In this document: in pieces, positions 1 to 11,364 of the stretch
Layout of the letters: the number at the start of each line of letters is the position of its first letter
Numbering within the stretch: position 1 is the first letter of the stretch
Assembly (NCBI GenBank): GCA_037953625.1
Contig: CM075651.1
Location: 129,298,501-129,362,500, forward strand
DNA from: Crotalaria pallida
Lineage: Eukaryota > Streptophyta > Magnoliopsida > Fabales > Fabaceae
DNA: 64,000 bases
Direction of reading: 5' to 3'
Position numbers and translations under genes: made by a program
Notes under the pieces: model-generated
Told to the model about the DNA's origin: nothing
Databases searched by the model: none
Seen by the model: only the letters and a program-made list of their open reading frames with translations

Positions 1-593
1 CATATAAATACAGAGTACAAAACAATAATTTATTTTATTTTACCTTAAATTTATATTTTAAAAATTAGAGGCAACTATTATGTTGGTCCTTGAAAATAAT
101 TCGTAATAAGTTTCGTAACATTCTCCTTCAATGCTTTTGTACATAAAGGATGTTAGCAAGTAGGTTTATGCAATAATGAATTGATTATCTGAAGTGCATA
201 CCGATTATTTGATATATGATGAAATAAAATTCAATCCTTAGTGGATGAAAACTTGAGAGCTTAAAGGTTCAAAAGAATTGAGATGCTTTTTATTGATGAT
301 AGGGTGTCGATATTTAATTACTAACAAACAACACACATATGGATCTTCGAAGACCTAATCATTTGTCAAGTCAAGAGGACGTTCTCCGTGTAGTTCGTCA
401 AAGATTGATCTTTAATAGTAGTGTTTTTGTATGATTTTACCAATGAAGTTAATTCTTTGTGGTATCTAAATACCATTGTGCGAGATAAATATTTGAAATA
501 GTTTGTAACAAGTACTCTTATCGAAAACAATGGATATTGTGGGAGTGGAGTAATGGGAACATATTTGATGTCAACTTTGTATGACTACAAAAT
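1..593. repeat. Dispersed repeat, copy 1 (pairs with 26421-26983)
   Basis: This AT-rich stretch aligns in direct orientation with 26421-26983, from the shared block near 'acaaaacaa' to 'taatgggaacatattt', with scattered substitutions and small indels (high identity by eye). No coding frame survives in either copy. The left limit lies outside the window. The right limit is where copy 2 is cut by element B, so the true repeat may be longer. I do not recognise the family. Confidence 0.75.
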
Positions 594-1394
594 CTGTGGA
601 GATTTATTAAAGTTTAAGGAGACTATTTAATTAGCGATGTAGTGGAACCACCTTCCCAACTTAATTAAAGAAAAAGAGGATGTTCGTGTACCATGGTTCA
701 CTCTGATCTAGTGATTACTACTTGGGGGTAAAGATGAATGCAAAACGGGCATCAAAGATTGAGGAGCATGTGTCTAGGTGTGGAAAACAAATAAAGAATT
801 AACGGATTTGTATTATACCCTAACACATACTATAACAAGCATAGCTGAGCTTTTGTAAGCATTGAAAGTTTAACATCGGGATTAACTAACAATAATTCAA
901 TACATTTAGCTTAGGATTAATCAATCTAGATGAATTTCATTCAAGGGAAAAGGACATATAACTCCAATAAACATTGTTAGGACGAAGAATTAAAGAGCTC
1001 GTGATAAAGAGATGGGATTTTATAGTGCAACATGAATATAGCCAAGTAAATAGGACAAAGAATTGGGATTATAGAGGATTGAAATGAGTGTGTATGTGTG
1101 TATATGACGCTAAATTAAGTTTCACAACCTTATAAATAAAAGTTATTTTGTCTTATGTCCTTGTAAGTTCTTTTTGATTTTTTTATAAGCAAGCAATTTT
1201 TTTGATGATTAGGGTCTCACAAATTCAAAACATTTGTTAGAGGTCCCTATAGAAGAAAAAGGAATTACTTATGTGATTTAATTTAGTTTCATTGCTAGAG
1301 TCATTTAGATGGTTTGGCATGTTTGAGAGATTTGAAGACCTTTTACTTTTTTTATGAACAAAAGTTTAGGGGAGTTGAATTTTAGGGGCTTATC
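594..1394. other. Unassigned AT-rich intergenic sequence
   Basis: No ORF with protein-like composition, no RNA gene and no repeat shared with the rest of the window was seen here. It may be the continuation of the 1-593 repeat, whose second copy is interrupted at this point by element B. Confidence 0.6.
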
Positions 1395-1399
1395 AAGGT

Positions 1400-1545
1400 T
1401 AGAGCATGCCTCACGGCTCAAAGAGCGCTAACAAGGGTACTTATAGATTGCTCACTAACAATGTCCTTATATCGGTAGGATTCGAACTCGGGATATCTCT
1501 CAACCCCAAGATTAATCCTTACCAACTGAGCCAACGGTTGTTGGT
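1400..1545 (-). mobile_element. tRNA-derived SINE
   Basis: Read on the minus strand, this stretch has an internal RNA polymerase III promoter. The A box TGGCTCAGTTGG lies at 1522-1533 and the B box AGTTCGAATCC at 1478-1488, with the spacing of a tRNA gene. The sequence between and around them does not fold as a complete tRNA (no convincing acceptor or anticodon arm), and a non-tRNA body follows downstream. That is the organisation of a plant tRNA-related SINE. The ends are estimates, because no clear tail or target duplication was found. A tRNA pseudogene is the alternative. Confidence 0.7.
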
Positions 1546-1599
1546 TGAAGCCCAATCATCTAAAATTCATTTTCTAGAACACTTACGCTAAAGAGTTTT

Positions 1600-2114
1600 G
1601 GAATTTCCACCCCCTTATTATTATCCTCACACCCCATTTTTAATAGGAAAAGACTAAAATACCCTTCACCCCTTTTGAACTAAAATTCCCCTTCTATCTC
1701 CAATGGTTTCTTCTTCCCCCACTCTTCTTCAACCTCTACCTCTTCCAACCTCATCTTCCACCTTCGACCCACTTGCATTACCTTCCCCAATTGTTTCTTA
1801 TTCACTTTTTATTCTCTTTATCAGTATTAAGGTATGCTCTCTTTCTCTTCTCTCCTTTGTTTTAGGGTTTAGCGTTTCATTTGGTTTGTTTGTTTAGGGC
1901 TAGGGTTTCCCTATTTTTGTGTAGGTTAGTTCATCTTTTTGTTGAGTTTTATGTGTATTATTATAGCTTAGGAATGAAACATTGAAGGTTTCTTGTAGTG
2001 AAGCCTATAAACGGTTGCTGAGTTTCATATTTCCAATGCACCAATCTCGGAAATGAAATTTTTCGAATCAGGGGTCTCATAAAATTTCATTTATAACTGG
2101 ACCCTCTTGGAAAT
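1600..2114 (+). other. Promoter / first-exon-like stretch, unidentified
   Basis: A pyrimidine-rich leader is followed by an ATG at 1703 that opens a short Ser/Pro/Leu-rich frame. Near 1832 there is a donor-like AAG|GTATGC, followed by T-rich intron-like sequence. This could be the 5' end of a host gene into which the inverted-repeat element (from 2115) was inserted, but no continuation was found after 18600. There is no recognisable product, so I treat it as an unproven gene fragment. Confidence 0.25.
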
Positions 2115-3512
2115 TGTGATGTCCTAGATGGCGGATGTCCGCTAAGACCAGGGAATGGCCTAAAGGGAGGCCACAATCTAGGGTTACTATAGGATTTGCA
2201 GGTTCTCCAAGTATTCAGTAGGGATACCTAGGGTTTCCCTAATCACAGAGTGTGTGGGTGTGCGATTAGGGTTAGAAGACGTACTTGAGCCCCTTGTAGC
2301 ACGGTACTACTTATAGGGTGGCTGTGTGTCCTATGGGACAATTGAGGCCCATTAGGGCTAGCTTGGGTGTGAGTTGTATTAGGATAAGAACGCTGAGTCA
2401 ACTTATCCTTGTCTTGTACTGGTAGGTTGTAAGGGATATCCTTGGACGAGATGAAGGCTCTTCTCGGTCTGTTCCTGGTATTCTGGTCGGTCCTTGGGGA
2501 TTGGTCTCGACCATGTATCAGGGGAGTATCTGTGTCCCGTACTCGGCCTGAAGGTGCATGGGCTGGTCACGTGGCAAGTGGTCTTGACTGGAGGCTAGGT
2601 CCACCACATAAGCCCCCAGCTTGGCAAGACTATTCGAGTCTCAGACCGAGGTAGGATGTGAGCTCCCCATGTCCGAGGGGTTTTTGCCGTACAGGTCCCT
2701 GACCGTGTTGTCCTTTCAGTTGACTGGTGTGGCTTGATGTTTGTGCTTTCATCTGCCCAGAGTGACGTTTGCTTTTCCTATTTATTGCACGTGTCTCTTC
2801 GTCCTTATCCCAACGTTGAGTCATTATTACTGCACTGCTCGAGGCATGCCAGACTGTCACACGTTTGACACGTCTCTACCATTGGTTGGGGGTTCCACTG
2901 GGCTGGGTTTTTGGACCAAGCCCATTTGTTTGAAAACAGAGGGAAAGTTCCCTTATTTAAACTCCTTCGTTAAACCTTTTTTCTCTTTTCTCCACCTTCA
3001 AACCTCTTATAACTGTTCCAACTTCCTTATGGGAATTCTCTCTCTTCTTTCACACCATACTTTCTCTGAGATTTCCTTCTTCTTCTTCTTCAAAAACTCC
3101 CATATCTTTTGTCGTTGCTTCTTTTTGCCCTGTTCTCAAAGAAGTTCATCAGTTTCCAGTTTCTCAACAGGTACTCATTCTTTGTTCCTTCTTCTTTTCT
3201 ATTTTATTGTCTCTTCTTTTTCTCTCTTTTTCCCCTGTTTTCTGGGTTTTGGCTTTTTGGTTTGCCTGGGTTTGGTGCGTTTTCTTCTCTGGGTTTATGC
3301 ATTTTCTAGGTAAGCGTTTTTTCTGTTCTTGATCTCATTGGGATTTTGGTCGGGGTCTTTTTCTGAAATTTTTGGTCTAGTATGAGTACCAACTGGTTTA
3401 GGAAGTGGGGTGAGGTTGTCTGCCTTAGTAGTGGCAGTAGTAGTGAGGATAATGATTCCTCTTCCTCCTTATCCTCCTCATCTTCCTCGTTTGTGGAAAT
3501 TATTCCATACAC
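2115..3512 (+). repeat. Left inverted arm with promoter and exon 1
   Basis: This is the reverse complement of 17160-18600. It contains a TATA-like 'cttatttaaactcc' near 2955, a pyrimidine-rich leader and, at 3382, the start codon of the PF04195-like gene with its serine-rich first exon. Because the other arm is an inverted copy, the same promoter and first exon recur on the minus strand at the right end. Lines of apparent coding on either strand between 2440 and 3300 have no protein-like conservation. Confidence 0.7.
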
Positions 3513-3579
3513 CCGTCCCCGTCTGATCTACATTTGAAAGTATGAAATGGTTGAAGAGGCTAATCCTGTTGAGGTGTAT
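3382..3579 (+). pseudogene. PF04195-like transposon gene, 5' segment
   Basis: The segment starts at ATG 3382 just inside the left arm. The product begins MSTNWFRKWGEVV, followed by an acidic, serine-rich run. A TGA at about 3535 interrupts the frame after about 50 codons. The same frame continues (KYEMVEEANPVEV) to the insertion point of element A at 3579 and resumes without a shift at 13655. The right arm contains the antisense duplicate of this exon (MSANWLRKWDGVV). The N-terminal part matches no domain I know. The gene is assigned to the PF04195-like family from its downstream segment. Confidence 0.55.
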
Positions 3580-6364
3580 TGTAACACCTACAATTGATTA
3601 CCCTTTTATACCCTTAATAAAATAGTGAATTTGAAATTTTCTTTTTAACTTGTAAAAATCTCCCGTCAAACGGACGGAGTTTCGTTTGTTTTTCTGACTT
3701 TTCCCAAAATAAATTTTTAACCTGCCACCTGTTAAAGCCAAAATATTCATTTCATTCAATAAGCCAGCAGGGCTATATACATATATCACAGCTAGTGCAT
3801 CTTCGTGCACACATCAGAGTAGCAAAGTATAAGACATCAGAGTTTAGCGGAAATATAAACAAGTTGTGGAAAATAGTACTTTTCCCAAAAAACAGACTCC
3901 TACCCAAAAGGAGTCGTCCTGGGCCACAAAAAGCTATATACAATATATACAACAAAAATGAATCAAATCACATCATCGGGCCCAAGACATTCCCATGTCC
4001 TAATATATAAGTAACTTACTCTCCCTGTGAGGGAGAGTACTCCTGCTCGGCCTGATCAAGTGCAAACTCTTCCTCAGTACCTGTGGAAATAGTAAGGAGT
4101 GAGTATTACACATAAAATGGGGAAGCAGTTTCCAGTTATGACATATTGCTATACTAAGCCAAACACATCTAGCATTTAGATCACATCATAACAAGTCCTA
4201 CTCATCGCCAATCATTCACAAATTATTCATTGGTTTCACAATTCAACTATTCTCGCTTTGTTCTTAAACATTACTTTTATCAAGTCTTTTATTCTATACA
4301 CTTCCATTATATTCACATTTCTTTTTATTCTGTCCCTGGTCACGACCTACTGCGTCCTCACTAACGTGCTGGTCATGACTTACTGCGTCCGGGTATATTT
4401 CATTTCATTCTGTCCCTGGTCACGACCTACTGCGTTCGCACCCATGCGCGATCACGTCTTACTGCGTCCGGGTATATTTCATTTCATATTTTCCCTGGTC
4501 ACGACCTACTGCGTCCGCACCCATGCGCGGCCACGTCTTACTGCGTCCGGCTATAATTTCACTCTCCCCTGGTCACGACTTACTGTGTTCGCACCCATGC
4601 GCGGTCACGTCTTACTGCGCCCGGGTATATTATCATTGTCCCCTCGTCACGACCTACTGCGTTCGCACCCATGCGCGATCACGTCTTACTGCGTCCGGGT
4701 ACATTAATTTTCATTCCTTATAATAACATTCCCTCTTAATCATATTAGCCAATACATTTTCCAGAAAAACCACTTAACTTTTTAACAAGTACATTACTCA
4801 AAATTAATCACAACATTGCACATTTATCTTATCGAATCATCGCAACTATATCTTATAAATTAATTAGCACAAATTAAACAATTTATTAATATCATCACCA
4901 TTATATATTATAACTTAATTAGCACACATCAACATTTCATTAATACCATTACCATTATCCTTAATTCATAAGTTCTATTTATTAACTATCCTAGGGTGCA
5001 ACATTCTAACTAACAATCAACTCTTAGTACCCATTATATACATATTGTAAACCAAACCCTAGAGTACGTTAATATTCACTAATACCCACTCCTAACCTCA
5101 AAATAGCAAGAAGTAAGGAAAACCTTTGTGTGCCCTAGCTCAAAACCTTGGGACTTTAAATTTCCTAAGCCTTGCTTGCCACCTCAACAAGGATATAATC
5201 AAGTGATGATAAACAACTCTATTTGGGGGATTACAAGATGGTTGATTTTTGCCCTTCTCTTGGTCTTGATTTGAAGGCATGAAATTGAGACTCTACATAA
5301 TCAAGGATTCATGAAAACCCTATGTAAATGCAACTTTCATGAGTGAAAGAGAAAAGGATTGGAATCATGGCTTAACATAAGATTTCACTTACCCAATTGA
5401 TGATGAGCTTGAAAAACCAAGAGGGAGAAGGGGGAGGCAATTCGTGGGAGGTAGAGGGAGAAGAGGGAATGAGCTTCAACCCAATTCCATGATGCTAGCT
5501 TGATGGGGTTTGGTGATTTTGAGTTTAATTTGCCCAAAGATCAAGTGTGTGTGTGAAGAGGATGATGGGAGTGCTCTTGAGCTTGAGAGAAATGGTGGAG
5601 GTGAAGGGGTTATGTTGGTGTTGGAGTATGAGGGAGTGTGATGCCTTTGATGTTTTATTTTCTTGCCATGAAGCCAGCAAAATCGTGTGGCTGGAATAGA
5701 AACTTTGGCCCCAAGTCTTGAAATTGACGCACCAGATCTGATCTGGTGGCGCCGCGCGCCTGGGCGGACGGAGAGCACGCCTGGGCGGGAAATCAGCACC
5801 ACAACGTAAGCTGGTGCATGGCGCAGCACCAGATGCTGGCTGGGGGGAAAAAATGGCGCGCCAGAAACGGGGCTGGTGCATGGCTGATGCGCCTTGGGCG
5901 CGCCTGGGCACATGAAGGGCGCGCCTGAGCGATTAACCTACTGGTTTGGTGCACCAATTGCACCCTGGTGCGCCTGGGCATGCACCAGTGCGCCTGGGCG
6001 TGCACCAGAAACTTGAAACTTCGATTCGTCGTAACTTTTTGGTTAACCGTCAGATCGGGTCCAAATTTTTAGACAAGCTTCTTAACCCCTTAAACTTCAT
6101 ATCCAATAGTGGAATTTAATTTCTTAGCATCCTATAATAAATTTCTAATTTTCTCTTTTTGGTTGATTTCTAACATGTAAAACGCCGATTTAACCCCCGA
6201 TTTCGCTTAGATAGTTTTGCTCGATGCTACGAATGCCTTCTATACAACCCATAGTACTTATAATTACTACCCACCTATCTCCCAAAATTCATTAGCCATT
6301 AATCCAATTATTTTTTTTGGGTTTTAGCATTAATTTCTTCTAAAATAAAGCTTAGGATGTTACA
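3580..6364 (-). repeat. Element A LTR (element 3' end)
   Basis: On the plus strand it runs from TGTAACACCTAC to GGATGTTACA, so the sense LTR begins TGTAACATCC. It is a near-perfect copy of 10864-13649. Along the sense strand it holds a CpG-rich GCGCCTGGGCG block (5740-6005), a donor-like AATTGG|GTAAGT at 5393/5392, about six copies of a repeat of about 60 bp (4338-4710), and an acceptor-like TTTCCACAG at 4081. No convincing long coding frame is present. A 145-codon open frame at 5476-5913 overlaps the GC-rich block and is probably chance. Confidence 0.93.
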
Positions 6365-6379
6365 ATTCTCTCCCACTTA
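6365..6379 (-). other. Element A polypurine tract
   Basis: On the minus strand, AAGTGGGAGAGAAT lies immediately upstream of the LTR start TGTAACATCC. It is in the right place to prime plus-strand DNA synthesis. Confidence 0.75.
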
Positions 6380-6400
6380 CCAGAATTTCGTCCTCGAAAT

Positions 6401-8203
6401 TCAGTTGGCATCGAACAATTGTGGATGAGACTGCCTGATCTTCTCTTCCAACTCCCATGTAGCCTCTTCCACATTGTTCCTGATCCAAATGACTTTCACC
6501 AAAGAGATTTCCTTGCCTCTGAGCTGCTTCACTTGCCTGTCTTCAATTCTAACTGGCAGAACTTCAAAAGTTAAATTCTCCTTCAAAGGCAAATCATCCA
6601 AGGTGACCACATGTGAAGGATCATGGACGTATTTCCTTAGCTGTGAAACATGGAATACGTCATGAAGCCTTGCTAAGTGAGGGGGTAAGGCAATCTTGTA
6701 AGCCACCGGCCCAACTATCTCCAGAATCTCATAAGGCCCAACAAACTGAGGAGTTAGTTTCCTGGACTTAATTGCCCTACCAATCCCCGTAACCGGAGAC
6801 ACTTTTAGGAACACATGGTTCCCAACATCAAACTCCAAAGGTCTCCTTCGCCTATCAACATAACTCTTCTGGCGATCCTGTGAAGTTTTCATCTTATTCT
6901 TGATCATTGTGACCTTCTCAGTTGTTTCTTTCACAATATCAGGACCTGTCAATAGATTCTCACCTATCTGGAACCAACACAGAGGCGTCCTACATTTCCT
7001 TCCGTAGAGAGCCTCAAATGGTGCCATGCCGATACTGGAGTGAAAGCTGTTATTGTAAGTAAACTCCATCAACGACAGTAACTGCTCCCAACTACCAGCT
7101 TGCTCCAGAACACATGCTCTCAAAAAATCCTCCAGTGTCTGGATGGTACGCTCAGATTGTCCGTCTGTATGCGGATGATAAGCCGTGCTGAATTTCAGCT
7201 TAGTACCCAATGCCTGCTGAAGACTCTGCCAAAATCTAGACAGAAACCTCGGGTCGCGATCAGATACTATACTGGTAGGAACACCATGCAGCTTCACTAT
7301 GTCCCTGATATACAACTGAGTCAACTTCTCAAGAGTATACTTCTTGTGAATAGGGATAAAATGCGCACACTTTGTAAGACGGTCCACAACCACTCAAACT
7401 GCATCACAACCTGCAGTAGTCCTAGGTAGACCCATCACAAAGTCCATAGCTATACTATCCCACTTCCACTCCGGGATATCAAGTGATCGCAAAGGACCAC
7501 CAGGCTTTTGATGCTCAATTTTAACTTTCTGACAAGTTAGGCAATGAGATACATGATCGGCCACATCGGTTTTCAACTTCGGCCACCAATAAATCTTCTT
7601 CAAATCTTGGTACATCTTTGTTGCACCGGGATGGAAATTCATTTTGGTTCGATGTGCTTCCCATAGAATGTCCCTTCTAACTTCAAAGTCCATAGGAACA
7701 CATATCCGACCCCTAAATCGGATAATGCCATCAGAACCCTTCACAAAGTCGGGCTCTTCATTGCCCGATGCCCCTTCTAACAACTTTTGCAGTTCTGAAT
7801 CATCAACTTGTCTTTCTTTAATAAGACCAATCAAGTCATTGGTAACCTGCAACATTTCTAGAACAATGCTCTTCTCTTTTACTTGCATGTTCAAGTTGAG
7901 GTCACTGAACTCTTGGATCAATTGCATCTCCTTCACCATCAGATTGCTGACATGCAAAGTCTTACGACTAAGTGCATCAGCCACTACATTGGCTTTGCCC
8001 GGATGATACTGAAGATCAAAGTCGTAGTCCTTCAGAAATTCCATCCACCTCCTCTGTCTCATATTCAACTCCTTTTGATCGAAGAGATAGCGAAGGCTTT
8101 TATGATAGCTGAAGACTTCAAACTTTGAACCATATAGATAATGCCTCCAGATTTTTAAGGCAAAAACCACTGCCGCCAGCTCAAGATCATGAGTGGGATA
8201 GTT
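6401..8203 (-). pseudogene. pol: Element A pol, RNase H end, integrase and chromodomain
   Basis: This is the continuation of pol in the same frame after a TAG at 8204-8206. It opens with the second half of RNase H ([13 protein letters not shown]), where the expected FSDH reads FSYH, losing a catalytic aspartate. The integrase follows: an HHCC zinc region ([10 protein letters not shown] ... CLTCQK), catalytic aspartates around MDFV and SDRDPRF, then the GPY-type module (QFVGPYEI). A TGA at 7394-7396 replaces a tryptophan between the two ORF halves. The last 50 residues (LVKVIWIRNNVEEATWELEEKI) form a Tekay-type chromodomain-like tail. The stop codon is at 6401-6403. The protein cannot be made whole from this copy. 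Confidence 0.88.
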
Positions 8204-9850
8204 CTATTCATGCTGCCTTAACTGTCTGGACGCATAAGCTATGACTTGTCCTTGCTGCATCAACACACAACCCAACCCTTGTTTTGAAGCATCACAGTTT
8301 ACTACGAAGGATTGAGTCGGGTCCGGCAAAATTAACACTGGGGAACTAGTCAACCGCCTCTTCAATTCCTGGAAACTGTCTTCACATTCCGGGGACCACT
8401 CAAACGGAACACCTTTCCGTGTAAGAGTAGTTAAAGGAAGGGCTAATTTAGAAAACCCCTCAATAAACCTCCGATAATACCCTGCCATACCAAGAAAGCT
8501 TCTGATCTCAGTAATGGACTTGGGTCTCTCCCACTTAAGCACCGCTTCCACCTTAGAAGGGTCAACAGCAACACCCTTCTCAGAAATGACATGCCCCAGA
8601 AATTGCACCTCATTCAACCAGAAACTACATTTAGAAAGCTTTGCATAAAGCTGTTTGGCTTTGAGAATTTGCAACACTATTCTCAGATGCTCGGCATGCT
8701 CACTCGGACTCCTAGAATAGATGAGAATGTCGTCGATAAAGACTATGACAAAAGAATCCAAGTACGGCCTGAAGATCCTGTTCATATAGTCCATGAAGAT
8801 GGCCGGAGCATTCGTGAGACCAAAGGACATCACCACATATTCAAAATGTCCATATCTCGACCTGAATGCCGTTTTAGGGATGTCCTCCTCTCGGATACGG
8901 ATTTGATGGTATCCCGATCGAAGGTCAATTTTAGAAAATACGGCTGCTCCTCTCAATTGGTCCAGCAAGTCATCAATGCGAGGGAGAGGATACTTGTTTT
9001 TCACAGTCACAGAATTCAATTGCCTATAATCGATGCACATTCGGAGACTACCGTCCTTCTTTTTAACAAAAAGAATCGGAGCCCCCCAAGGTGACACACT
9101 CGGTCTAATCAAGCCCTTAGTCAAAAGTTCCTCTATCTGCTTTTTCAACTCCGCTAATTTCGGAGGCGCCATCCTGTACGGGGCTATTGAAATTGGACCT
9201 GCACCAGGCATCATATCAATACTAAACTCCACTTCTTTGTTCGGCGGTAATCCGGGAATCTCTGCAGGAAAGAATTCCGGAAATTCGCAGACTATCGGAA
9301 TCTGACTGATCTCTGCCTCCTCATTCATTTCCAGGGCAGATAAAGAAAGATCACTGATAGTAATTGATTTCTGATGACAATCAATCAGAACATGGTGCCG
9401 AGACATCCAGTCCATGCCCAGAATGACATCCAGTTTAGTTAGAGGCAAACAGATTAGATTTACTTTGAATTCCCGCTCCAATACTCGAAGTGGGCAATCC
9501 AAACACATCGTGGATGTGACTATAGAAGAATTTGTGGGGGTAGAAACAGATAATTTATAAGGCATTTCTATTGCAGATAATCCTAACTTCATCATGCAGT
9601 CGGCAGAAATAAATGAATGAGTAGCTCCACAATCAAAGAGAATACCACAAGGAATATCATTAACATAACCGATACCTCTAATCAGCTCATCGGCATCAGT
9701 AACTTCCTCGCCATCCAGAGTATACACCTTGCCCTTCTGAGTTACCCGATTGTCACCAGCTTTCTGTACCTTGGCCACATTCACCTCTTTCTTAACTGCA
9801 TTTCTAGGACAATTCACCATAATGTGACCTGGCTGACCGCACCTGAAGCA
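8204..9850 (-). pseudogene. pol: Element A pol, CCHC knuckle, protease, RT and RNase H start
   Basis: This frame starts inside the gag-pol junction. A CCHC knuckle ([14 protein letters not shown]) is encoded just upstream of the ATG at 9820. Protease follows, with active-site text FDCGATHS where relatives have DSGA. Reverse transcriptase comes next, with [21 protein letters not shown] and the catalytic FIDDILIYS; the usual MPFGLTNAP reads MSFGLTNAP. RNase H begins at [11 protein letters not shown] and is cut by TAG at 8204-8206, where relatives have methionine. The join to gag near 9850-9880 is out of frame. It copies element RNA into DNA in intact relatives; this copy is broken. Confidence 0.9.
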
Positions 9851-10685
9851 GGTTGGTCCCCCTTACTTGGATCCAATCTCCAGCAAGTTCCCTTATGCTG
9901 TCTACCACAATGTGGACAAGTCGGAATAGGACCAAAGGTACTCACTGCTTGGCCTGTTCTAGGCTGGGAGTAAGGACCTGGTCGCTGCACCGAACTCTTG
10001 CCCCTAATAGGACCTCCAGCCTTCTGAACATTTTTGTTTCTTTTCTCATCTGCCCGTTGTTTCCGACTCTTTTCATAAGTACTAGTCATATTGATCAACT
10101 GAGACAGGTTGGCGATGTTCTGATACTCAAAAGCCATCTTGATTTCAGAACGAAGTCCGGTCTCGAACTTGATGCACTTGGTCCTTTCATCAGCATCTCT
10201 GTAACTCCCTGCATACCGGATCAAGTCCTCAAACCTAGCTGCATACTCCCTGCATATCGGAAGTATTTGCCGAGAAAAAGGTTCTTGAACAAATCCCAAG
10301 TGATCGCCTGGTTGTTCGCCTCCAAACCCCTTCGCATCTGTTGCCACCAGTGTTCTGCTTCACTAGTCAACATGTATTGTGCTAGCAGAACCTTTTGTTC
10401 CTCTGGTCGTGCCATGGCATTAAGGATATTTTCGATCTCTTGCAACCAAAGTCGTGCCCCATCGGGGTTGAACCCTCCTTCAAACTTCAACGGATCATTC
10501 TTTCTGAATCGCGCCAACCAATCAATTGCAACTGGAGCGAAGGGTTGAGGAATCATTGTTGCCGCTGTTGCTGTTGCTGCTGCTGCGGCTGCTGCTGCTA
10601 TGTTATTCCCCTGATTCTGTAGCATCTGTACCATTTGCTCCAGAATAGCTCGGATCCCGTCATTATCAATTCGTCTACCAGCCAT
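9814..10685 (-). pseudogene. gag: Element A gag
   Basis: The first ATG is at 10685 (MAGRRIDNDGIRAILEQM). An alanine run encoded by imperfect GCN repeats follows (about 10560-10605), then the conserved retrotransposon gag core (LARFRKNDPLKFEGGFNPDGA, WLQEIENILNAM, AEHWWQQM). Near 10257 the frame shifts. Compared with elements C and E, about 25 codons after GKYF are missing, and the second frame resumes at REYAARFEDLIRYAG. It ends in a basic region with a CPHCGRQHKGTCW finger. A further shift near 9850-9880 separates it from the pol frame. The product would be the structural capsid protein of the particle. Non-functional as it stands. Confidence 0.85.
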
Positions 10686-10847
10686 ACTGTTTAGTCATGC
10701 ATAAGGCCGACAGTTAATGCTTAGTAGCATGATTAATAGTATAAACATCCTATCAATAAATTCTAGACTCTAAACTATAATTCATCGATTACTCGCTCGG
10801 TGAGTAATCACTGGAGTAGCTCATAACTCCAAAGGCCGAGGGAAACT

Positions 10848-10859
10848 GCTCTGATACCA
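10848..10859 (-). other. Element A primer binding site
   Basis: The minus strand reads TGGTATCAGAGC, complementary to the 3' end of initiator methionine tRNA, 4 nt inside the element's 5' LTR. It is a standard plant LTR retrotransposon primer site. Confidence 0.92.
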
Positions 10860-11364
10860 TAAATGTAACACCTACAATTGATTACCCTTTTATACCCTTA
10901 ATAAAATAGTGAATTTGAAATTTTCTTTTTAACTTGTAAAAATCTCCCGTCGAACGGACGGAGTTTCGTTTGTTTTTCTGACTTTTCCCAAAATAAATTT
11001 TTAACCTGCCACTTGTTAAAGCCAAAATATTCATTTCATTCAATAAGCCAGCAGGGCTATATACATATATCACAGCTAGTGCATCTTCGTGCACACATCA
11101 GAGTAGCAAAGTATAAGACATCAAAGTTTAGCGGAAATATAAACAAGTTGTGGAAAATAGTACTTTTCCCAAAAAAAAGACTCCTACCCAAAAGGAGTCG
11201 TCCTGGGCCCCAAAAAGCTATATACAATATATACAACAAAAATGAATCAAATCACATCATCGGGCCCAGGACATTCCCATGTCCTAATATATAAGTAACT
11301 TACTCTCCCTGTGAGGGAGAGTACTCCTGCTCGGTCTGATCAAGTGCAAACTCTTCCTCAGTAC

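Noticed and set aside
1406..1591. 61-codon plus-strand frame over the SINE
   Set aside because: Antisense translation of tRNA-derived sequence.
2741..3313. 190-codon plus-strand frame in the left arm
   Set aside because: Phe/Ser/Leu-rich translation of a pyrimidine-rich leader. The right arm copy does not preserve it.
4258..4707. 149-codon frame over the A LTR tandem repeats (also 11542-11991)
   Set aside because: A by-product of a repeat period divisible by three on the antisense strand of the element; no protein-like features.
5476..5913. 145-codon open frame in A LTRs (also 12760-13197)
   Set aside because: It overlaps the GC-rich repeat block, where stops are rare on all frames. Composition is Pro/Arg/Ser low complexity and there is no counterpart in other LTR families.
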